64,000 nt of DNA from Spirochaetaceae bacterium 4572_59 (GTDB lineage Bacteria > Spirochaetota > Spirochaetia > DSM-2461): NCBI GenBank assembly GCA_002084805.1, contig NBMC01000026.1:1-64000 (forward strand), given 5' to 3'. Made by a program: the position numbers and the translations under genes. Positions 26,719 to 37,652 of the stretch are shown one piece after another (position 1 is the stretch's first letter; each line of letters opens with the position of its first letter). The notes under the pieces are model-generated. The model made no database searches. It saw nothing but the letters and a program-made list of their open reading frames with translations, and had not been told where the DNA came from.

Positions 26719-28902
26719 CTATTCCTTTTCTCTGTCGGGATATTCTATTCTTGTATGATACTGTCCTGTCAGGACATGTACAAAGGAGGACTTTATTGAC
26801 TCAAGCTCCTGCAGGGTCATTCCACACTCATTCAACTCTCCATCTTTAAAGCGGAACATAATCAGATCCCATAAAGATTTTTCCAGTTTGGCAACCGTCG
26901 GTTTAGACATGCTTCTGGTTGCGGCTTCCGCCATATCAGCAAGCATAACCACGGCGGCTTCTTTACTCTGTGGTTTGGGACCGGAGTGGGAATAATCCTC
27001 CAAGGTGACTTTATTACTCCCCTTTTCACTGATAGCTCTCTGATAGAAGTATTCTATCACACTAGTACCATGGTGCTGTGCAATAATACTAATAACTTTT
27101 CCAGGGAGTCCCAGTTCACGGGCCTTTTCAATGCCTATTTTCACATGAGACTTAATAACCGCCACTGAAAGCGAAGTTTTCAAATCATCATGTTTATTAT
27201 AGTCCTTCTGATTTTCACTGAAGTATTTAGACTGATCAATTTTTCCGATGTCATGATAATAGCCCCCGACCCTTGCGAGCAGAGCATCAGCACCGATATT
27301 ACGGCATCCGGTTTCCGCCAGATTAGCCACATTCATGGAATGCGCATAAGTACCGGGGGCCAATGCCAGCATTCTCTTTAAAAGGGGTGCATTAAGATCT
27401 GAAAGTTCCTGCAAGCGGAAGGTGGTACAGGCATTCAGCATATGTTCAAATAGAGGTAGTATCATCAATGAAAGAAAACCGCTGATTATACCATTTAGGA
27501 TGGCAACTACAAATGAGAGAAGCATAAGTTTCAGGGACAGAGGCGTGATCATAAACATCAGGGCTAGCATAAGAACCTGAACCAGAGCCAGATAAATTCC
27601 ACCCTTAATCAAATCGATCCGTTTTTCCGCACCTTCGATAACAAGGCAGGCTCCGTAACCTGTAAAAAGCGTCATAAAAAAGGCCTGATCATGAAACCCC
27701 AGAACAAAAAAGACAAACACTGACTGTACGGTTATAAAAATCAGTGCAGCCCTTCTGTTCGTCAGGATGGCCATAAGAAATGAGCAAAGCCCGATTGGAA
27801 GAAACAGAACGGCTGGAATAGCACCCGGCTTTCCCAGCAACCTATACAGAAGCAGAGAACAGACTATGTGAAACAATGACAGGAAAAATACCAGGAGCGG
27901 ATATTCCAGCAATCCCATGGCCGAGGGGAATACAATCAACAGCACCGCCAGAAAGAGAAAGATAAGAGCCGTGTACAAAAAGGGTGTGATTATAGTATTG
28001 ACCCTGATACGTCCCCGGCTGTTTTTTACGGCTTCAATTCTCTGAATTTCACTGCTTGTTACGATGCTACCCTTTGTCAAAAGGGCATCTCCCGGTTCCA
28101 GTTTTATCCAGACTGGTGTCATGGTCTGCCTGACTTCCTGTTGTTTCAACTCAGTCAGTTCAGAGCTGTAAAAACAGTTTGCTTCCAGAAAATAATAAAC
28201 AATCAGCTCAATAAATCTAGTCTCACCATCCGTAAAATCATAGTGAGCCAGGGAATCACGGATAAAGATCTGCCAATTATCAATTGTCAGGGCATTCTCC
28301 GTCAGCATCGTCGTTTTTTCACCAATTTCGGTTCTGAAAATTTCAATCAAACCGGTGGCTCCGCTTAAGGAGTTGTCCAGCTGACTAAGGATCCCCCGGG
28401 ACAGAAGAGTTTCAAGAGAATCCTGAATGGAAGACATCATCAGATTCAAGCGGACCGGATCAACTTCTCTCAGATCACCCAGATACTGGAATCCGGGATA
28501 TACCTTATCTAGAGACTCAATTTTCTCCTGGGGGAAACCCTCACTGTTCGATTCAGACAAGCTGTTGCGAAACTGAGAATACTGCTCGAGAATACGTTCG
28601 TTGATATTCTCTTTAATAACATAAACCGGCAGAATCAGCTCCATTGCCAGGTTCTGTTTCTTTTCTGTTGCCTTTTCATCAATAAAGGAGAGAGACTTTG
28701 TTAGAAGGACTGTCTCCTCTACCCTGTCACCCTCTTTGTATCCATAATAGCGTTCCCGCAGAAATAGACTGTCAAACTGGGTAAAAAGCAGAATGGTTAG
28801 AACAAAGACCACATAAAAAATAATAATGGAGTTTCTGTTCAAGGTTTTATTTTCTGAAACAAATGGATGTTTCAGAAAGCTAACGCGAATATTCCTGTTC
28901 AT
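26719..28902 (-). CDS. PgpH/YqfF-type 7TM HD phosphohydrolase
   Basis: The family hydrolyses cyclic di-AMP. An N-terminal transmembrane helix (about 28-46) leads to an extracellular 7TMR-HDED domain (about 60-290), then a cluster of six or seven helices (about 305-485) and a cytoplasmic HD domain (about 505-680). The HD motif reads SMNVANLAE...YYHDIGKIDQSKYF, with later IIAQHHG and MLADMAEAA. The phoH-pgpH-ybeY order is common in bacteria; here only a PhoH fragment remains upstream, overlapping by 23 bases. No cyclic-di-AMP synthase lies in this window. Confidence 0.9.
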   Translation of the reverse strand: MNRNIRVSFLKHPFVSENKTLNRNSIIIFYVVFVLTILLFTQFDSLFLRERYYGYKEGDRVEETVLLTKSLSFIDEKATEKKQNLAMELILPVYVIKENINERILEQYSQFRNSLSESNSEGFPQEKIESLDKVYPGFQYLGDLREVDPVRLNLMMSSIQDSLETLLSRGILSQLDNSLSGATGLIEIFRTEIGEKTTMLTENALTIDNWQIFIRDSLAHYDFTDGETRFIELIVYYFLEANCFYSSELTELKQQEVRQTMTPVWIKLEPGDALLTKGSIVTSSEIQRIEAVKNSRGRIRVNTIITPFLYTALIFLFLAVLLIVFPSAMGLLEYPLLVFFLSLFHIVCSLLLYRLLGKPGAIPAVLFLPIGLCSFLMAILTNRRAALIFITVQSVFVFFVLGFHDQAFFMTLFTGYGACLVIEGAEKRIDLIKGGIYLALVQVLMLALMFMITPLSLKLMLLSFVVAILNGIISGFLSLMILPLFEHMLNACTTFRLQELSDLNAPLLKRMLALAPGTYAHSMNVANLAETGCRNIGADALLARVGGYYHDIGKIDQSKYFSENQKDYNKHDDLKTSLSVAVIKSHVKIGIEKARELGLPGKVISIIAQHHGTSVIEYFYQRAISEKGSNKVTLEDYSHSGPKPQSKEAAVVMLADMAEAATRSMSKPTVAKLEKSLWDLIMFRFKDGELNECGMTLQELESIKSSFVHVLTGQYHTRIEYPDREKE

Positions 28903-29212
28903 AGGCCTCTAATGTATTTTTGAATAGTGGATGTCTTACAACATTCCCCGTAATGACGTATCTCAATCCCTCACCCAAAGTACAGACAGTGAGATTTTGG
29001 TCTTTTAATGATGTGTTTTCCAAGTCATGGATAATATTCTGAAAGAGATATATTTGGCCGGGATTAGCGCCATCCGAATGGATTTCGTTACCCCTTTTAT
29101 AGATTTTTAAATTTAGAAGCCTTTCCAATTCCTTCGGTTTCCGACCATGGGAACCGCAAATTTTCCATAATAGCTCCGGATCTTCAATTGTAATCATGTC
29201 AGTTTTCGTCAA
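28880..29212 (-). CDS. Orphan PhoH N-terminal (KH-like) domain protein
   Basis: A 110-residue protein whose first half (MITIEDPELLWKICGS, then KELERLLNLKIYKRGNEI) matches the small KH-like domain that precedes the ATPase of PhoH. The PhoH ATPase (Walker A/B, about 200 residues) is absent: the frame ends at 28880 inside the start of the HD gene. The remaining sequence (about 65-110) is not typical PhoH. The start is TTG with AAGGA six bases upstream. Position directly before pgpH-ybeY is where full phoH normally lies, so this looks like a reduced phoH. Confidence 0.6.
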   Translation of the reverse strand: MTKTDMITIEDPELLWKICGSHGRKPKELERLLNLKIYKRGNEIHSDGANPGQIYLFQNIIHDLENTSLKDQNLTVCTLGEGLRYVITGNVVRHPLFKNTLEAYEQEYSR

Positions 29213-29275
29213 AAGGCTTCCTTATTATCAAACATTGTACAGTCTGATCCTTTGAATAGTCAAGAAGTCTATGGT

Positions 29276-32200
29276 TTACTCTGTATCTACAAGCCATTCT
29301 TTATCCTCATATTGAATATCCGTCTGGATCTGGGGAATGGGATTCCATTTGAGAAAGACGGAAAATTCTGAATCCCACACATACTTTGAATCTTCAAGGC
29401 TTGGGGTCCCTGTATAGTTCAGAGTCAGATCCCACTCTCTGAGATGATGAATAAGCTTCAGATTGATTTTTTCCAGATTAAAAGAGGAGTCATACCTGTC
29501 TTCTTGTCCCGGACTCAAGATATTGAAGGATTTCATCAAATCACCAAAAAAACTATACTCCTCGTTAATCCCGAGCTTATCCCTATATGCGGGGATATAC
29601 AGATACATATTATTGTTGCTGGAAATCATGGACAACTGCAGATCCATAAACTGATAGATATTCATATTATAATCCCAAGTAAAACTGAGTCTGTTATCAT
29701 TATACTGCTGAAGGTCGACAGTCCAGTCCAGAGTCAGATCAGAGTTATGGAAAATTCTGTTCTTCCAGTAGGGGTTTTTCTTATACACCCAGGAATAACC
29801 GGTACTGAAACTGGAAGGGACGAAGGCTTCATCCTTTGACACCCAGCTTAAATTATCACGGTCCCAGTCATAGGGGGTCGTATATTCCATGGTATAGGAG
29901 GCATAAGCGCCCCATGCCTTGATATAGGAACGGCTTTTTGAAAAAGAGTCCTCTTCGAAGTCATATTCCAGATCCTGCTCAAAAGTCAGCCTGTCATAAG
30001 GTTTATAGGATGTTTTAGAGACAAGGGGGTTTACGGTCCACTCTTCATGTTCCAGATAAAAAGAGTGGCTCAGGCTGCTTTTCCACTTATAAATTTCCAG
30101 CCCACAGCTATTGCTATAACTATCCTTACGATCCAGGGGGGGTAAATCATACTGGGCGCTTGATGTCACATAGTAAACAGCCGGATTGTACTTAATGGTG
30201 AGCTGTGAATCGTGACGTTTTATATCATCCTTATCCCAGGAACCCCAATCCTCATTATAAACAGGATCTTGACCATCAGTATAGGAATCAAAGGATTTCT
30301 TATAAATCAGATTATCAATATTATATGAAATCTTTGACTGGGCGAAATCATCAAAAGCCTTCAGAGGATAAGAATAGCTTTCAAGATCATTGTCCCAGCT
30401 GATGGAATGATACTGGTAGTCACTCAAGCGATCACTGTATTCCAATAAAGATGTATCCGCACCCATCGCATCCAGATGAGTTCTGTAGTTTAGAGAAAGA
30501 TCATTATCGTTAACAATCCCGAAAACATTATCAAAAAACTGATTGCTGAATGTCGTCGAGAAGGTATTATTCGTCTCAAAGAGACTCTCTTCCATAGACC
30601 ATTCCAGATCATCGGGGGAGTCCCATTCCTCATTATCAGTGCTTCCTTCCAAATGTGCGCTTGAAAAGAAAGAATAGCTGAGCGAGTTTTTATAGACAAC
30701 AGCGGCATAATCAGAAAAACGGGGTTCCCAGAGCTCAGCAATCCTCAGAGAATCGTCCTCATCAGAGGATTCTTCTTCCTGGACATCTTCTTTTTCCTTT
30801 CCTTCCCAGGGAGGAAGAAGCGAGTCAGTGCTGCTATCGGCTTCTTTGTCCTTTTCTGTTTTATTCCAACTCCAGCCATCAAGAGAAGAATAAGAGAAGG
30901 GGGTTCCAGACAGGCTAATTTGAGCATAAGGTATGCTGACAGATTCGGGGTAAAAGAATTCAGAAGCCGGATCATTATCATACTTTATGTCTTCCGACTC
31001 GTTTGTCTTGTTATCCCAGTCCATCTCAAACTTAAGCGTATTAAGACTGATTTTTTCAATATAAGGAGACAGGAATTCCGGTGAGAACGACCGTGAGTAG
31101 CTTAAATTCCAGTTCATATCACCGATTTCATCGGGTTCATCATCATCACTCATTTGCGTAGCCAGAACAGTATTCAACCAGTCAAAAGATTCTTCCCTCA
31201 CCATAAAGTCCTGATTGAAATAAGGGTCTGAATAAAACTGGAAGGCAGCATTCAGATGAGTGCTGCTGACTTCAAGAGTCTGCCCCCATCGGAAAGGAAG
31301 TTCATGATTTCCCCAAAAGATACTGTTCCAGTCCGAAACATATTCGGAATCTTCTGAGAAATAGATATTATTGTCATCACTGATGGTTCTACTGACTCCG
31401 ATACCACTTGAAAAACCCAGCTCAGAGAAAATACCCTTATCATAAAAGCGACCTTCCAAGCCGGAAAATACACCCAGACGGGAGTACCAGTCCTCCATTA
31501 TTTTCAGTGTATCCTCAGACTCCTCCTCTTCCTGCTGTCTATTTTCTTTCATCAGATAGAGGCCCTGTCTGACAAGTTCATAATTCTTTTCATCGGAATC
31601 ACCCAACTTGAAAAAAGCAAGGTTTTCACTGGAATCCTTGCGTCCCAGAAGGTAGGTAGTGGTCTGAAGAAAGTTCCCCTCCCGCAATTTAGAACCAATG
31701 ACAGGATTAAATATCATTTCGTTTCCGGGTTTGTAATAGAAAGGAATATACAGGACAGGAACATGTCCCATATAGAGAATACCGTGACGTATTCCCCACT
31801 CTTTCGGTCCCATCAGCCAGAGTCTCTGTGCCTTTAAGTGAAAATCGGGGTTTTCCATATCCTGAGTCTGAACAGCACCATCCTCCAAAATAAAGATTCC
31901 ACCAGAGCCGGATTTACGAATCAATTCTCCATTAAAATAAAAGCTGCGATTCACCCCTTCCACCATCTCATTCCGCAGGGAGGACCCCTTGAAAATAACA
32001 CCATTCCAAGAAGATATGGAAAATGTCAGACTGTCACCATAAAAAAGATCTTCATAGTCACCACTGATCATCCTGTATTCAAGATTACCCCTTGCCGTGA
32101 TAGACTGTTCGCTCTGATTGAAAATCAATTCATCTGCTTTGATGATATGCCTTCGATTAGAGTCACTCTCTTCCATTTCAACGATAACATCTCCCTGAAG

Positions 32201-32548
32201 ACGCACCATATCCTGACCTTTTTCTTCAATGGTAAAGTAGTCCGTATCTTTAGCAGATTTAATCGTAATAATCGAACCGGAAGGTGATTCCTTACTTTCA
32301 GGGCTTATATTATAGAAGGAGTAGAGTGCCTTTCTAAGACTCTCGATACTACCTTGAGCAGGCAGGTCAAGGCTGCAGAGCCACGCCACTAGTTCATAGT
32401 ACCCTGCCGTTTCCAAATCTTTTACCAGGGTTTTCTCATAAAGAGACTGAGGATGCTCTTCCAGATCTGCAGAATCTTCCTCCGCCCCCAGAGAAGGCAG
32501 TAGGAAACAGAGCATAAACAGTAGAACAGGAAGCTGTAGACAGCGCAT
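29276..32548 (-). CDS. LptD/OstA-like outer-membrane assembly protein
   Basis: A 1090-residue secreted protein: signal peptide (ending LLPSLGAEE), an OstA/LptA-like domain (about 95-215) with the repeating pattern KADELIFNQSEQSITARGNLEYR, then a very large strand-rich region with Trp/Tyr/Asp-rich hairpins to the C-terminus, as in the LptD barrel. LptD inserts lipopolysaccharide in the outer membrane. Treponemes lack LPS yet I recall an LptD-like protein beside uvrA there (TP0514-0515). An acidic low-complexity stretch lies at about 575-600. It begins one base after the uvrA stop. Confidence 0.75.
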   Translation of the reverse strand: MRCLQLPVLLFMLCFLLPSLGAEEDSADLEEHPQSLYEKTLVKDLETAGYYELVAWLCSLDLPAQGSIESLRKALYSFYNISPESKESPSGSIITIKSAKDTDYFTIEEKGQDMVRLQGDVIVEMEESDSNRRHIIKADELIFNQSEQSITARGNLEYRMISGDYEDLFYGDSLTFSISSWNGVIFKGSSLRNEMVEGVNRSFYFNGELIRKSGSGGIFILEDGAVQTQDMENPDFHLKAQRLWLMGPKEWGIRHGILYMGHVPVLYIPFYYKPGNEMIFNPVIGSKLREGNFLQTTTYLLGRKDSSENLAFFKLGDSDEKNYELVRQGLYLMKENRQQEEEESEDTLKIMEDWYSRLGVFSGLEGRFYDKGIFSELGFSSGIGVSRTISDDNNIYFSEDSEYVSDWNSIFWGNHELPFRWGQTLEVSSTHLNAAFQFYSDPYFNQDFMVREESFDWLNTVLATQMSDDDEPDEIGDMNWNLSYSRSFSPEFLSPYIEKISLNTLKFEMDWDNKTNESEDIKYDNDPASEFFYPESVSIPYAQISLSGTPFSYSSLDGWSWNKTEKDKEADSSTDSLLPPWEGKEKEDVQEEESSDEDDSLRIAELWEPRFSDYAAVVYKNSLSYSFFSSAHLEGSTDNEEWDSPDDLEWSMEESLFETNNTFSTTFSNQFFDNVFGIVNDNDLSLNYRTHLDAMGADTSLLEYSDRLSDYQYHSISWDNDLESYSYPLKAFDDFAQSKISYNIDNLIYKKSFDSYTDGQDPVYNEDWGSWDKDDIKRHDSQLTIKYNPAVYYVTSSAQYDLPPLDRKDSYSNSCGLEIYKWKSSLSHSFYLEHEEWTVNPLVSKTSYKPYDRLTFEQDLEYDFEEDSFSKSRSYIKAWGAYASYTMEYTTPYDWDRDNLSWVSKDEAFVPSSFSTGYSWVYKKNPYWKNRIFHNSDLTLDWTVDLQQYNDNRLSFTWDYNMNIYQFMDLQLSMISSNNNMYLYIPAYRDKLGINEEYSFFGDLMKSFNILSPGQEDRYDSSFNLEKINLKLIHHLREWDLTLNYTGTPSLEDSKYVWDSEFSVFLKWNPIPQIQTDIQYEDKEWLVDTE

Positions 32549-32549
32549 T

Positions 32550-35366
32550 TCAGTCCAAAAGCTCTTTCAAAAACCGCCCGGTATAGGATTCGTCACATGC
32601 TGCAACCTCTTCAGGGGTCCCTTCTTTCACAAGATACCCCCCCCTATCACCGCCTTCAGGCCCCAGATCCACCACGTAATCCGACTGTTTTACCACATCC
32701 AGATTATGTTCAATCATGCAAATGGTGTTCTTTTTTTCCACCAAAGTCTGAAGTACTTCAAGAAGCTGCTTAACATCGGCAAAATGAAGCCCTGTGGTGG
32801 GTTCATCAATAATATAAAATGTTTTACCTGTCTGTCTCTTGGACAATTCCAGAGCAAGCTTCACCCGCTGTGCTTCCCCTCCAGAGAGGGTTAAAGCGGA
32901 TTGGCCCAGCTTTATATACCCCAGTCCTACAGATTGAAGGGTCTGACATTTATGGGCGATTTTCGGGATAGCCTTAAAAAACTCAAGTGCTTCATGAATA
33001 GACAAATCCAGAACCTCATGAATATTCTTCCCTTTATAACGAACATCCAGGGTTTCACGGTTAAACCTTTTACCCTTGCACACTTCACAGCTAACATAGA
33101 CATCAGGAAGAAAATGCATTTCTATCTTTTGAGTTCCCGCTCCCTGACAGTGCTCACATCTTCCGCCCTTCACATTAAAAGAGAAACGTCCCGGTTTAAA
33201 ACCCCGGGCCTTTGATTCAGGAAGAGAGGAAAAGAGTTCCCGGACAGCTGTAAATAAGCCCACATAGGTAGCAGGATTGGACCGGGGAGTTCTTCCGATA
33301 GGACTCTGGTCAATACAGATAACCTTATCAATTTCTTCCATCCCGCTAATTTCCCTATGGGCTCCCACAGGATGCTTAGTCCGATTAAGTTTATTATTGA
33401 GAGCAGGATAGAGTATATCGGTCAGAAATGTGGACTTACCTGATCCGGAAACACCGGTAATAACAGACATCGTTCCCAGAGGGATGGAGATATCAATATT
33501 TTTCAGATTATGTTCGGAGGCGCCTTTTACAACGATTTTTTTACCGTTTCCCTTCCGGCGCTCCGCAGGACATCCAATACTGACGGCACCGCTTAAAAAT
33601 TGACCGGTTGGGCTCGCAGGATTTTCCAGGATATCCTGAAGAGATCCTTTGGCAGCGATCTGTCCGCCATGAACACCGGCCCCGGGGCCCATATCCACAA
33701 TATAATCGGCAGTTCTGAGAGTCTGTTCGTCATGTTCCACCACGATGAGGGTATTCCCTATATCCCGCAGATGTTTCAGCGTATTGATAAGCCGTTCATT
33801 ATCCCTTTGATGCAGTCCGATAGTTGGCTCATCAAGAATGTAGAGTACTCCGATAAGAGAGGAACCTATCTGCGTAGCCAGTCGTATCCGCTGCGCTTCT
33901 CCCCCGGAAAGGGTGGCTGCTTCACGGTGCAGAGTCAGATACTCAAGGCCTACATTTTCCAGAAAGGAAAGGCGATTCCGGACCTCTTTCAGAATCTGTT
34001 CGGCAATATGTTTTTCCGTTTCCCCCAGCTCCAGGCTGTTAAAAAACTGAACACTCTCCTTGATGGACAATCTTGTAATATCATCGATATTCCTGTCATG
34101 AACCAGTACAGAAAGTGATTCCTTTCTCAGACGCTTCCCGCCACAGGCATGACAGGTTTTTTTCTCCATAAATTCTTCCACCCAGTCTTTCATGGAGTCG
34201 GAGGAGCTCTCTCTGTAACGTCTTTTCAGATCTTCAATGATACCCTTGTACTGGGAGTTATACTCAAAACGACCGGTCCCTTCTTTATTTTCATACAAAA
34301 CTTCTATTGCATCATCTGAGCCATAGAGCATAATATCCAGGAGCTTGGGGTCCAGGTCTTTTAGTGGGGTATCCAGTGAAAAATCGTAAAACTTTGCCAG
34401 AGCTTCAAACCAGCTACGATGCCATTTGGCCTTGGGGTTATAGGGGGCCACACCATATTTATTAAAGGATAGGTTCATATCCGGGAAAATAAGATCACGG
34501 GAAAACTCTAAGGTCTGCCCCAAACCGGAACAGTCAGGACAGGCACCATAGGGATTATTAAAACTGAAAAGCCGTGGCTGTAGTTCGGGCATACTGAACC
34601 CGCAGTTGGGGCAGGAGTTTTTTTCAGAAAAGAACTGCTCCGTATCTTCTTCCCCCTTTTCCAGAACGATGACCTTTCCCTCAGAAATAGACAGAGCAGT
34701 CTCCACAGACTGGGTCAGACGGGAAATAGTATTCTTGGAGAGTTTTACACGGTCGACAAGCACTTCTATGGTATGTTTTTTGTTTTTCTCAAGCTTAATT
34801 TCATCTTCAAGGGAGAGAATCTCTCCATCCACCCGGACTCTCATAAATCCTGACTTCAGGGCATCTTCAAAAATTTTCCGATGCTGGCCCTTTTTACCGC
34901 TCACCAGAGGGGCAAGGATCATAAGCCGACTACCCTCCTCTTTTGAAAGAACCGCATCAATAATCTGATCAACAGACTGCTCCTTTATCTCGATTCCACA
35001 ATTTGGGCAATGAGGCACTCCTATACGAGCAAAAAGAAGGCGCAGGTAATCGTATATTTCTGTTATGGTTCCAACGGTGGAACGGGGATTTTTATGGGTT
35101 GTTTTCTGTTCTATGGAAATAGCAGGGGACAATCCTTCAATATAATCAACATCGGGCTTATCCATCTTGCCTAAAAACTGTCTGGCATAGGCAGAAAGGG
35201 ATTCCACATAGCGCCTCTGCCCTTCTGCAAAGATTGTATCGAAGGCCAGAGAGGACTTTCCACTACCGCTCAAGCCTGAAATAACTATAAATTTTTCTCT
35301 TGGAAGTTCAAGATCTACATTTTTAAGGTTATGCTCACGAGCACCTTTGATTATAATATTTCTCAT
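32550..35366 (-). CDS. uvrA: UvrA, excinuclease ABC subunit A
   Basis: The damage-recognition ATPase of nucleotide excision repair. Both ABC modules are present: Walker [13 protein letters not shown] (about 31-42) and [11 protein letters not shown] (about 640-650), with LSGGEAQR signatures twice and both Walker B segments ([27 protein letters not shown]). Zinc cysteines occur as CPNCG, CPDC, CHACGG and CEHCQG...CEVCKG. 938 residues is standard. It lies in an apparent ispG-TPR-uvrA-lptD transcript; uvrB is separate at 52-54 kb. Confidence 0.97.
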   Translation of the reverse strand: MRNIIIKGAREHNLKNVDLELPREKFIVISGLSGSGKSSLAFDTIFAEGQRRYVESLSAYARQFLGKMDKPDVDYIEGLSPAISIEQKTTHKNPRSTVGTITEIYDYLRLLFARIGVPHCPNCGIEIKEQSVDQIIDAVLSKEEGSRLMILAPLVSGKKGQHRKIFEDALKSGFMRVRVDGEILSLEDEIKLEKNKKHTIEVLVDRVKLSKNTISRLTQSVETALSISEGKVIVLEKGEEDTEQFFSEKNSCPNCGFSMPELQPRLFSFNNPYGACPDCSGLGQTLEFSRDLIFPDMNLSFNKYGVAPYNPKAKWHRSWFEALAKFYDFSLDTPLKDLDPKLLDIMLYGSDDAIEVLYENKEGTGRFEYNSQYKGIIEDLKRRYRESSSDSMKDWVEEFMEKKTCHACGGKRLRKESLSVLVHDRNIDDITRLSIKESVQFFNSLELGETEKHIAEQILKEVRNRLSFLENVGLEYLTLHREAATLSGGEAQRIRLATQIGSSLIGVLYILDEPTIGLHQRDNERLINTLKHLRDIGNTLIVVEHDEQTLRTADYIVDMGPGAGVHGGQIAAKGSLQDILENPASPTGQFLSGAVSIGCPAERRKGNGKKIVVKGASEHNLKNIDISIPLGTMSVITGVSGSGKSTFLTDILYPALNNKLNRTKHPVGAHREISGMEEIDKVICIDQSPIGRTPRSNPATYVGLFTAVRELFSSLPESKARGFKPGRFSFNVKGGRCEHCQGAGTQKIEMHFLPDVYVSCEVCKGKRFNRETLDVRYKGKNIHEVLDLSIHEALEFFKAIPKIAHKCQTLQSVGLGYIKLGQSALTLSGGEAQRVKLALELSKRQTGKTFYIIDEPTTGLHFADVKQLLEVLQTLVEKKNTICMIEHNLDVVKQSDYVVDLGPEGGDRGGYLVKEGTPEEVAACDESYTGRFLKELLD

Positions 35367-35386
35367 ACAAGATACTATACTCCTGT

Positions 35387-36505
35387 TTAGTATATAAGTG
35401 AAGCGGGTTGAAGTTCAGGATCTGATAGAGCTTTCAAGCTCAGAGTTTTCCAGCTTGACTCCCGGCCACTCAGAGATACAAGCGTCCAGACCTCATCCGC
35501 TCTTTCTGGAAAACCTTCATGATAGAGAGACTGTGCAAGAAAAAAAAGTGCCCGGTAGAGTTTTCCATCCTTCATAAGAGAGGACAGAGCACTCTGCTTT
35601 TCCATTTTTCTCAAAGTATAGAGGGATGCAGTCATGGCAAAAGAAGGATTCCGGGAGTGAATAATCTTCTCGGCTCTGAGAGTATCATCAAGAATCTGCA
35701 TGGCTTCAAGGGTTTTCAAATCCCTTTTATAGCTGAATTCCGGATCAATGGCAGTAGCATATTCCTCATAGAGTGAAATAAGGAATTCATCATCTCTCTC
35801 CCAGGCTTCCTCCATATTCACAGGAAAGGAGAAACCCTGATCCATTTCTATTAAATATTCGATTCCTCCTGAAAAACCAGACAGAACAGCATAAAGATTT
35901 TTAATAAGGGAACTCTTCCAGACAGTACTGCGGGCATAGTAGACACCAAGCTGTTCTGCGGCTTCAAGAGAGTAGGAGAGACGGATTCGATAGAGAAGAA
36001 GAAGCTTGTCCAGCCCCTTCTCCTTAAGCATCTGCACATAGGCATGCTCCCGGAAAACAACCTCCGCATTCCGGATCATTTCTTCATCAAATATGGAAAG
36101 GAGGAGCTGTTCATAATGCTCATACTCTTTCCGGTTAAGATAGATTCCTGCCAGACTGTACTGAATCAACCATTTATCTTCGGGAACATAGAGAAAACGG
36201 GCATCCTCCATCGCTTCCAGGTAACGTTCTTCTGCCAGAAGAAGATCCCCCTCTTCCTCATAGACTTTTCCAATCCAATAGATAGCTTCCGGAGTTAACA
36301 CACCATTCCCCGCAGAACGGGTAAAAAACTCTAAAGCCAGGTCCAGATCACCCTTATCATAAGAGGACAGCCCCTTCTGAAAAAGGACCCAACCGGGCAG
36401 TTTGGGCTCAGAATTATACTGAGCCGCCAGGTTCAGAGAAAAAAGAAGAATCAGCCCTGCTGTAATCGCACCAACTCTTCCAGAAATGCTTCTTTTGCTG
36501 TACAA
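35387..36505 (-). CDS. Secreted TPR-like protein
   Basis: A 372-residue protein with an N-terminal signal segment (about 13-28, ending LNLAAQ) and helical repeats; [24 protein letters not shown] and [25 protein letters not shown] are clear TPR units (about 42-110). The rest is helical without recognised motifs. The ATG lies 55 bases inside the ispG 3' end; no better later start keeps the signal peptide. Its place between ispG and uvrA gives no functional clue. Confidence 0.65.
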   Translation of the reverse strand: MYSKRSISGRVGAITAGLILLFSLNLAAQYNSEPKLPGWVLFQKGLSSYDKGDLDLALEFFTRSAGNGVLTPEAIYWIGKVYEEEGDLLLAEERYLEAMEDARFLYVPEDKWLIQYSLAGIYLNRKEYEHYEQLLLSIFDEEMIRNAEVVFREHAYVQMLKEKGLDKLLLLYRIRLSYSLEAAEQLGVYYARSTVWKSSLIKNLYAVLSGFSGGIEYLIEMDQGFSFPVNMEEAWERDDEFLISLYEEYATAIDPEFSYKRDLKTLEAMQILDDTLRAEKIIHSRNPSFAMTASLYTLRKMEKQSALSSLMKDGKLYRALFFLAQSLYHEGFPERADEVWTLVSLSGRESSWKTLSLKALSDPELQPASLIY

Positions 36506-37518
36506 GGATCTTCCCTCCGAATGACTTTCCCATGACGGAAAATCTGAATCTGTTTTCCATAACCTGTAATACCAAGATCAGCATGAGAAGCCTCTCCGGG
36601 ACCATTAACGGTACAGCCCATGATGGCGACAGTCACATCTACTGGCAGGGTATAGAGTTCTTCCTTAACTGAATCAAGAAAGGCATGAGTGTCAAAACTG
36701 GAACGTCCGCATTTTGGACAGGATATAATTTTAATCCTTCCTTTACGCAGCTCCAGGTTCCCCAGCAGTTCATTCGCCGCCAGAATCTCATACTCGGGAT
36801 TATCCGAAATCGAGATTCTTACGGTTTCACCGATACCCTCTTTTAAAAGATCGGCTAAACCTAAGGTAGATTTAACTATTGCCGGAATAAGAGGTCCTGC
36901 TTCTGTAATACCAAGATGGAGCGGATAGTCATGGCGCTCTCTGAAAAGTTTGTTTGAGTGATAGGTCACATGAATATCTGAAGACTTCAGAGAGATGACT
37001 ATATTGGAAAAACCGCTCTGTTCAAAGACCTCCAGATTAGCCTCTGCTGCTTCAACCAGCACACGGCTCCTCTCCTCAACAGAACCATCCCTGGCTCTTT
37101 GCTTCTGCTCTGCCGACAGAGATCCCTCATTGGCTCCGATTCTAATGGCAGTACCATGATCGGAAGCAGCTTTAATTACTTCACGGATTTTCCATTCCTC
37201 ACCGATATTCCCGGGATTTATCCGTATTTTATGAAAACCAGCTTCAATGGCCTTCAATGCAATTTTATAATCAAAGTGAATATCCCCGACAAGGGGCATA
37301 CTGACTTTCGGAATTAACTGGGAAATTATATCGACATCGTTCAGACTGGGCAGAGCAAAACGAACCAGGTCACAACCTTTCTTATGATAAGACTCCATTG
37401 TCTTTATAAGAGAATCATCCACTTCCCGGATAGGCCGGTCCCACATGGTCTGAACTGTGATGGGTGCGCCACCACCTATAAGGATGGAACCTACTTTTAC
37501 TTGTTTTACTGATGACAT
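36451..37518 (-). CDS. ispG: IspG (GcpE), HMBPP synthase
   Basis: The penultimate enzyme of the methylerythritol phosphate isoprenoid pathway, a 4Fe-4S reductase. Cluster ligands Cys267 and Cys270 (SCPKCGRSSFD), Cys302 and Glu309 (MGCTVNGPGE) are all present, and the TIM-barrel start has VQTMWDRP. The start at 37518 has GAGG seven bases upstream and gives 355 residues; the longer in-frame extension to 37629 lacks family similarity. The operon continues into a TPR gene, uvrA and lptD. Confidence 0.95.
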   Translation of the reverse strand: MSSVKQVKVGSILIGGGAPITVQTMWDRPIREVDDSLIKTMESYHKKGCDLVRFALPSLNDVDIISQLIPKVSMPLVGDIHFDYKIALKAIEAGFHKIRINPGNIGEEWKIREVIKAASDHGTAIRIGANEGSLSAEQKQRARDGSVEERSRVLVEAAEANLEVFEQSGFSNIVISLKSSDIHVTYHSNKLFRERHDYPLHLGITEAGPLIPAIVKSTLGLADLLKEGIGETVRISISDNPEYEILAANELLGNLELRKGRIKIISCPKCGRSSFDTHAFLDSVKEELYTLPVDVTVAIMGCTVNGPGEASHADLGITGYGKQIQIFRHGKVIRREDPCTAKEAFLEELVRLQQG

Positions 37519-37590
37519 GAATATACCTCGCATCATCATTATAGTGGATTCAGATAAAAGACAGAAGTGTTTTTTCCAGAGTCCCGGAGT

Positions 37591-37617
37591 AAAAAATAAG
37601 CTCCCGGAAGGGAGCCT
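37591..37617 (-). terminator. Rho-independent terminator of the V-ATPase operon
   Basis: On the minus strand AGGCTCCC pairs with GGGAGCT around a short loop and is followed by a TATTTTTT run. It lies directly after the K-subunit gene and before ispG. Confidence 0.8.
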
Positions 37618-37652
37618 ATCATTAAACAAATGTATTAGAAAAAGATGAGATC

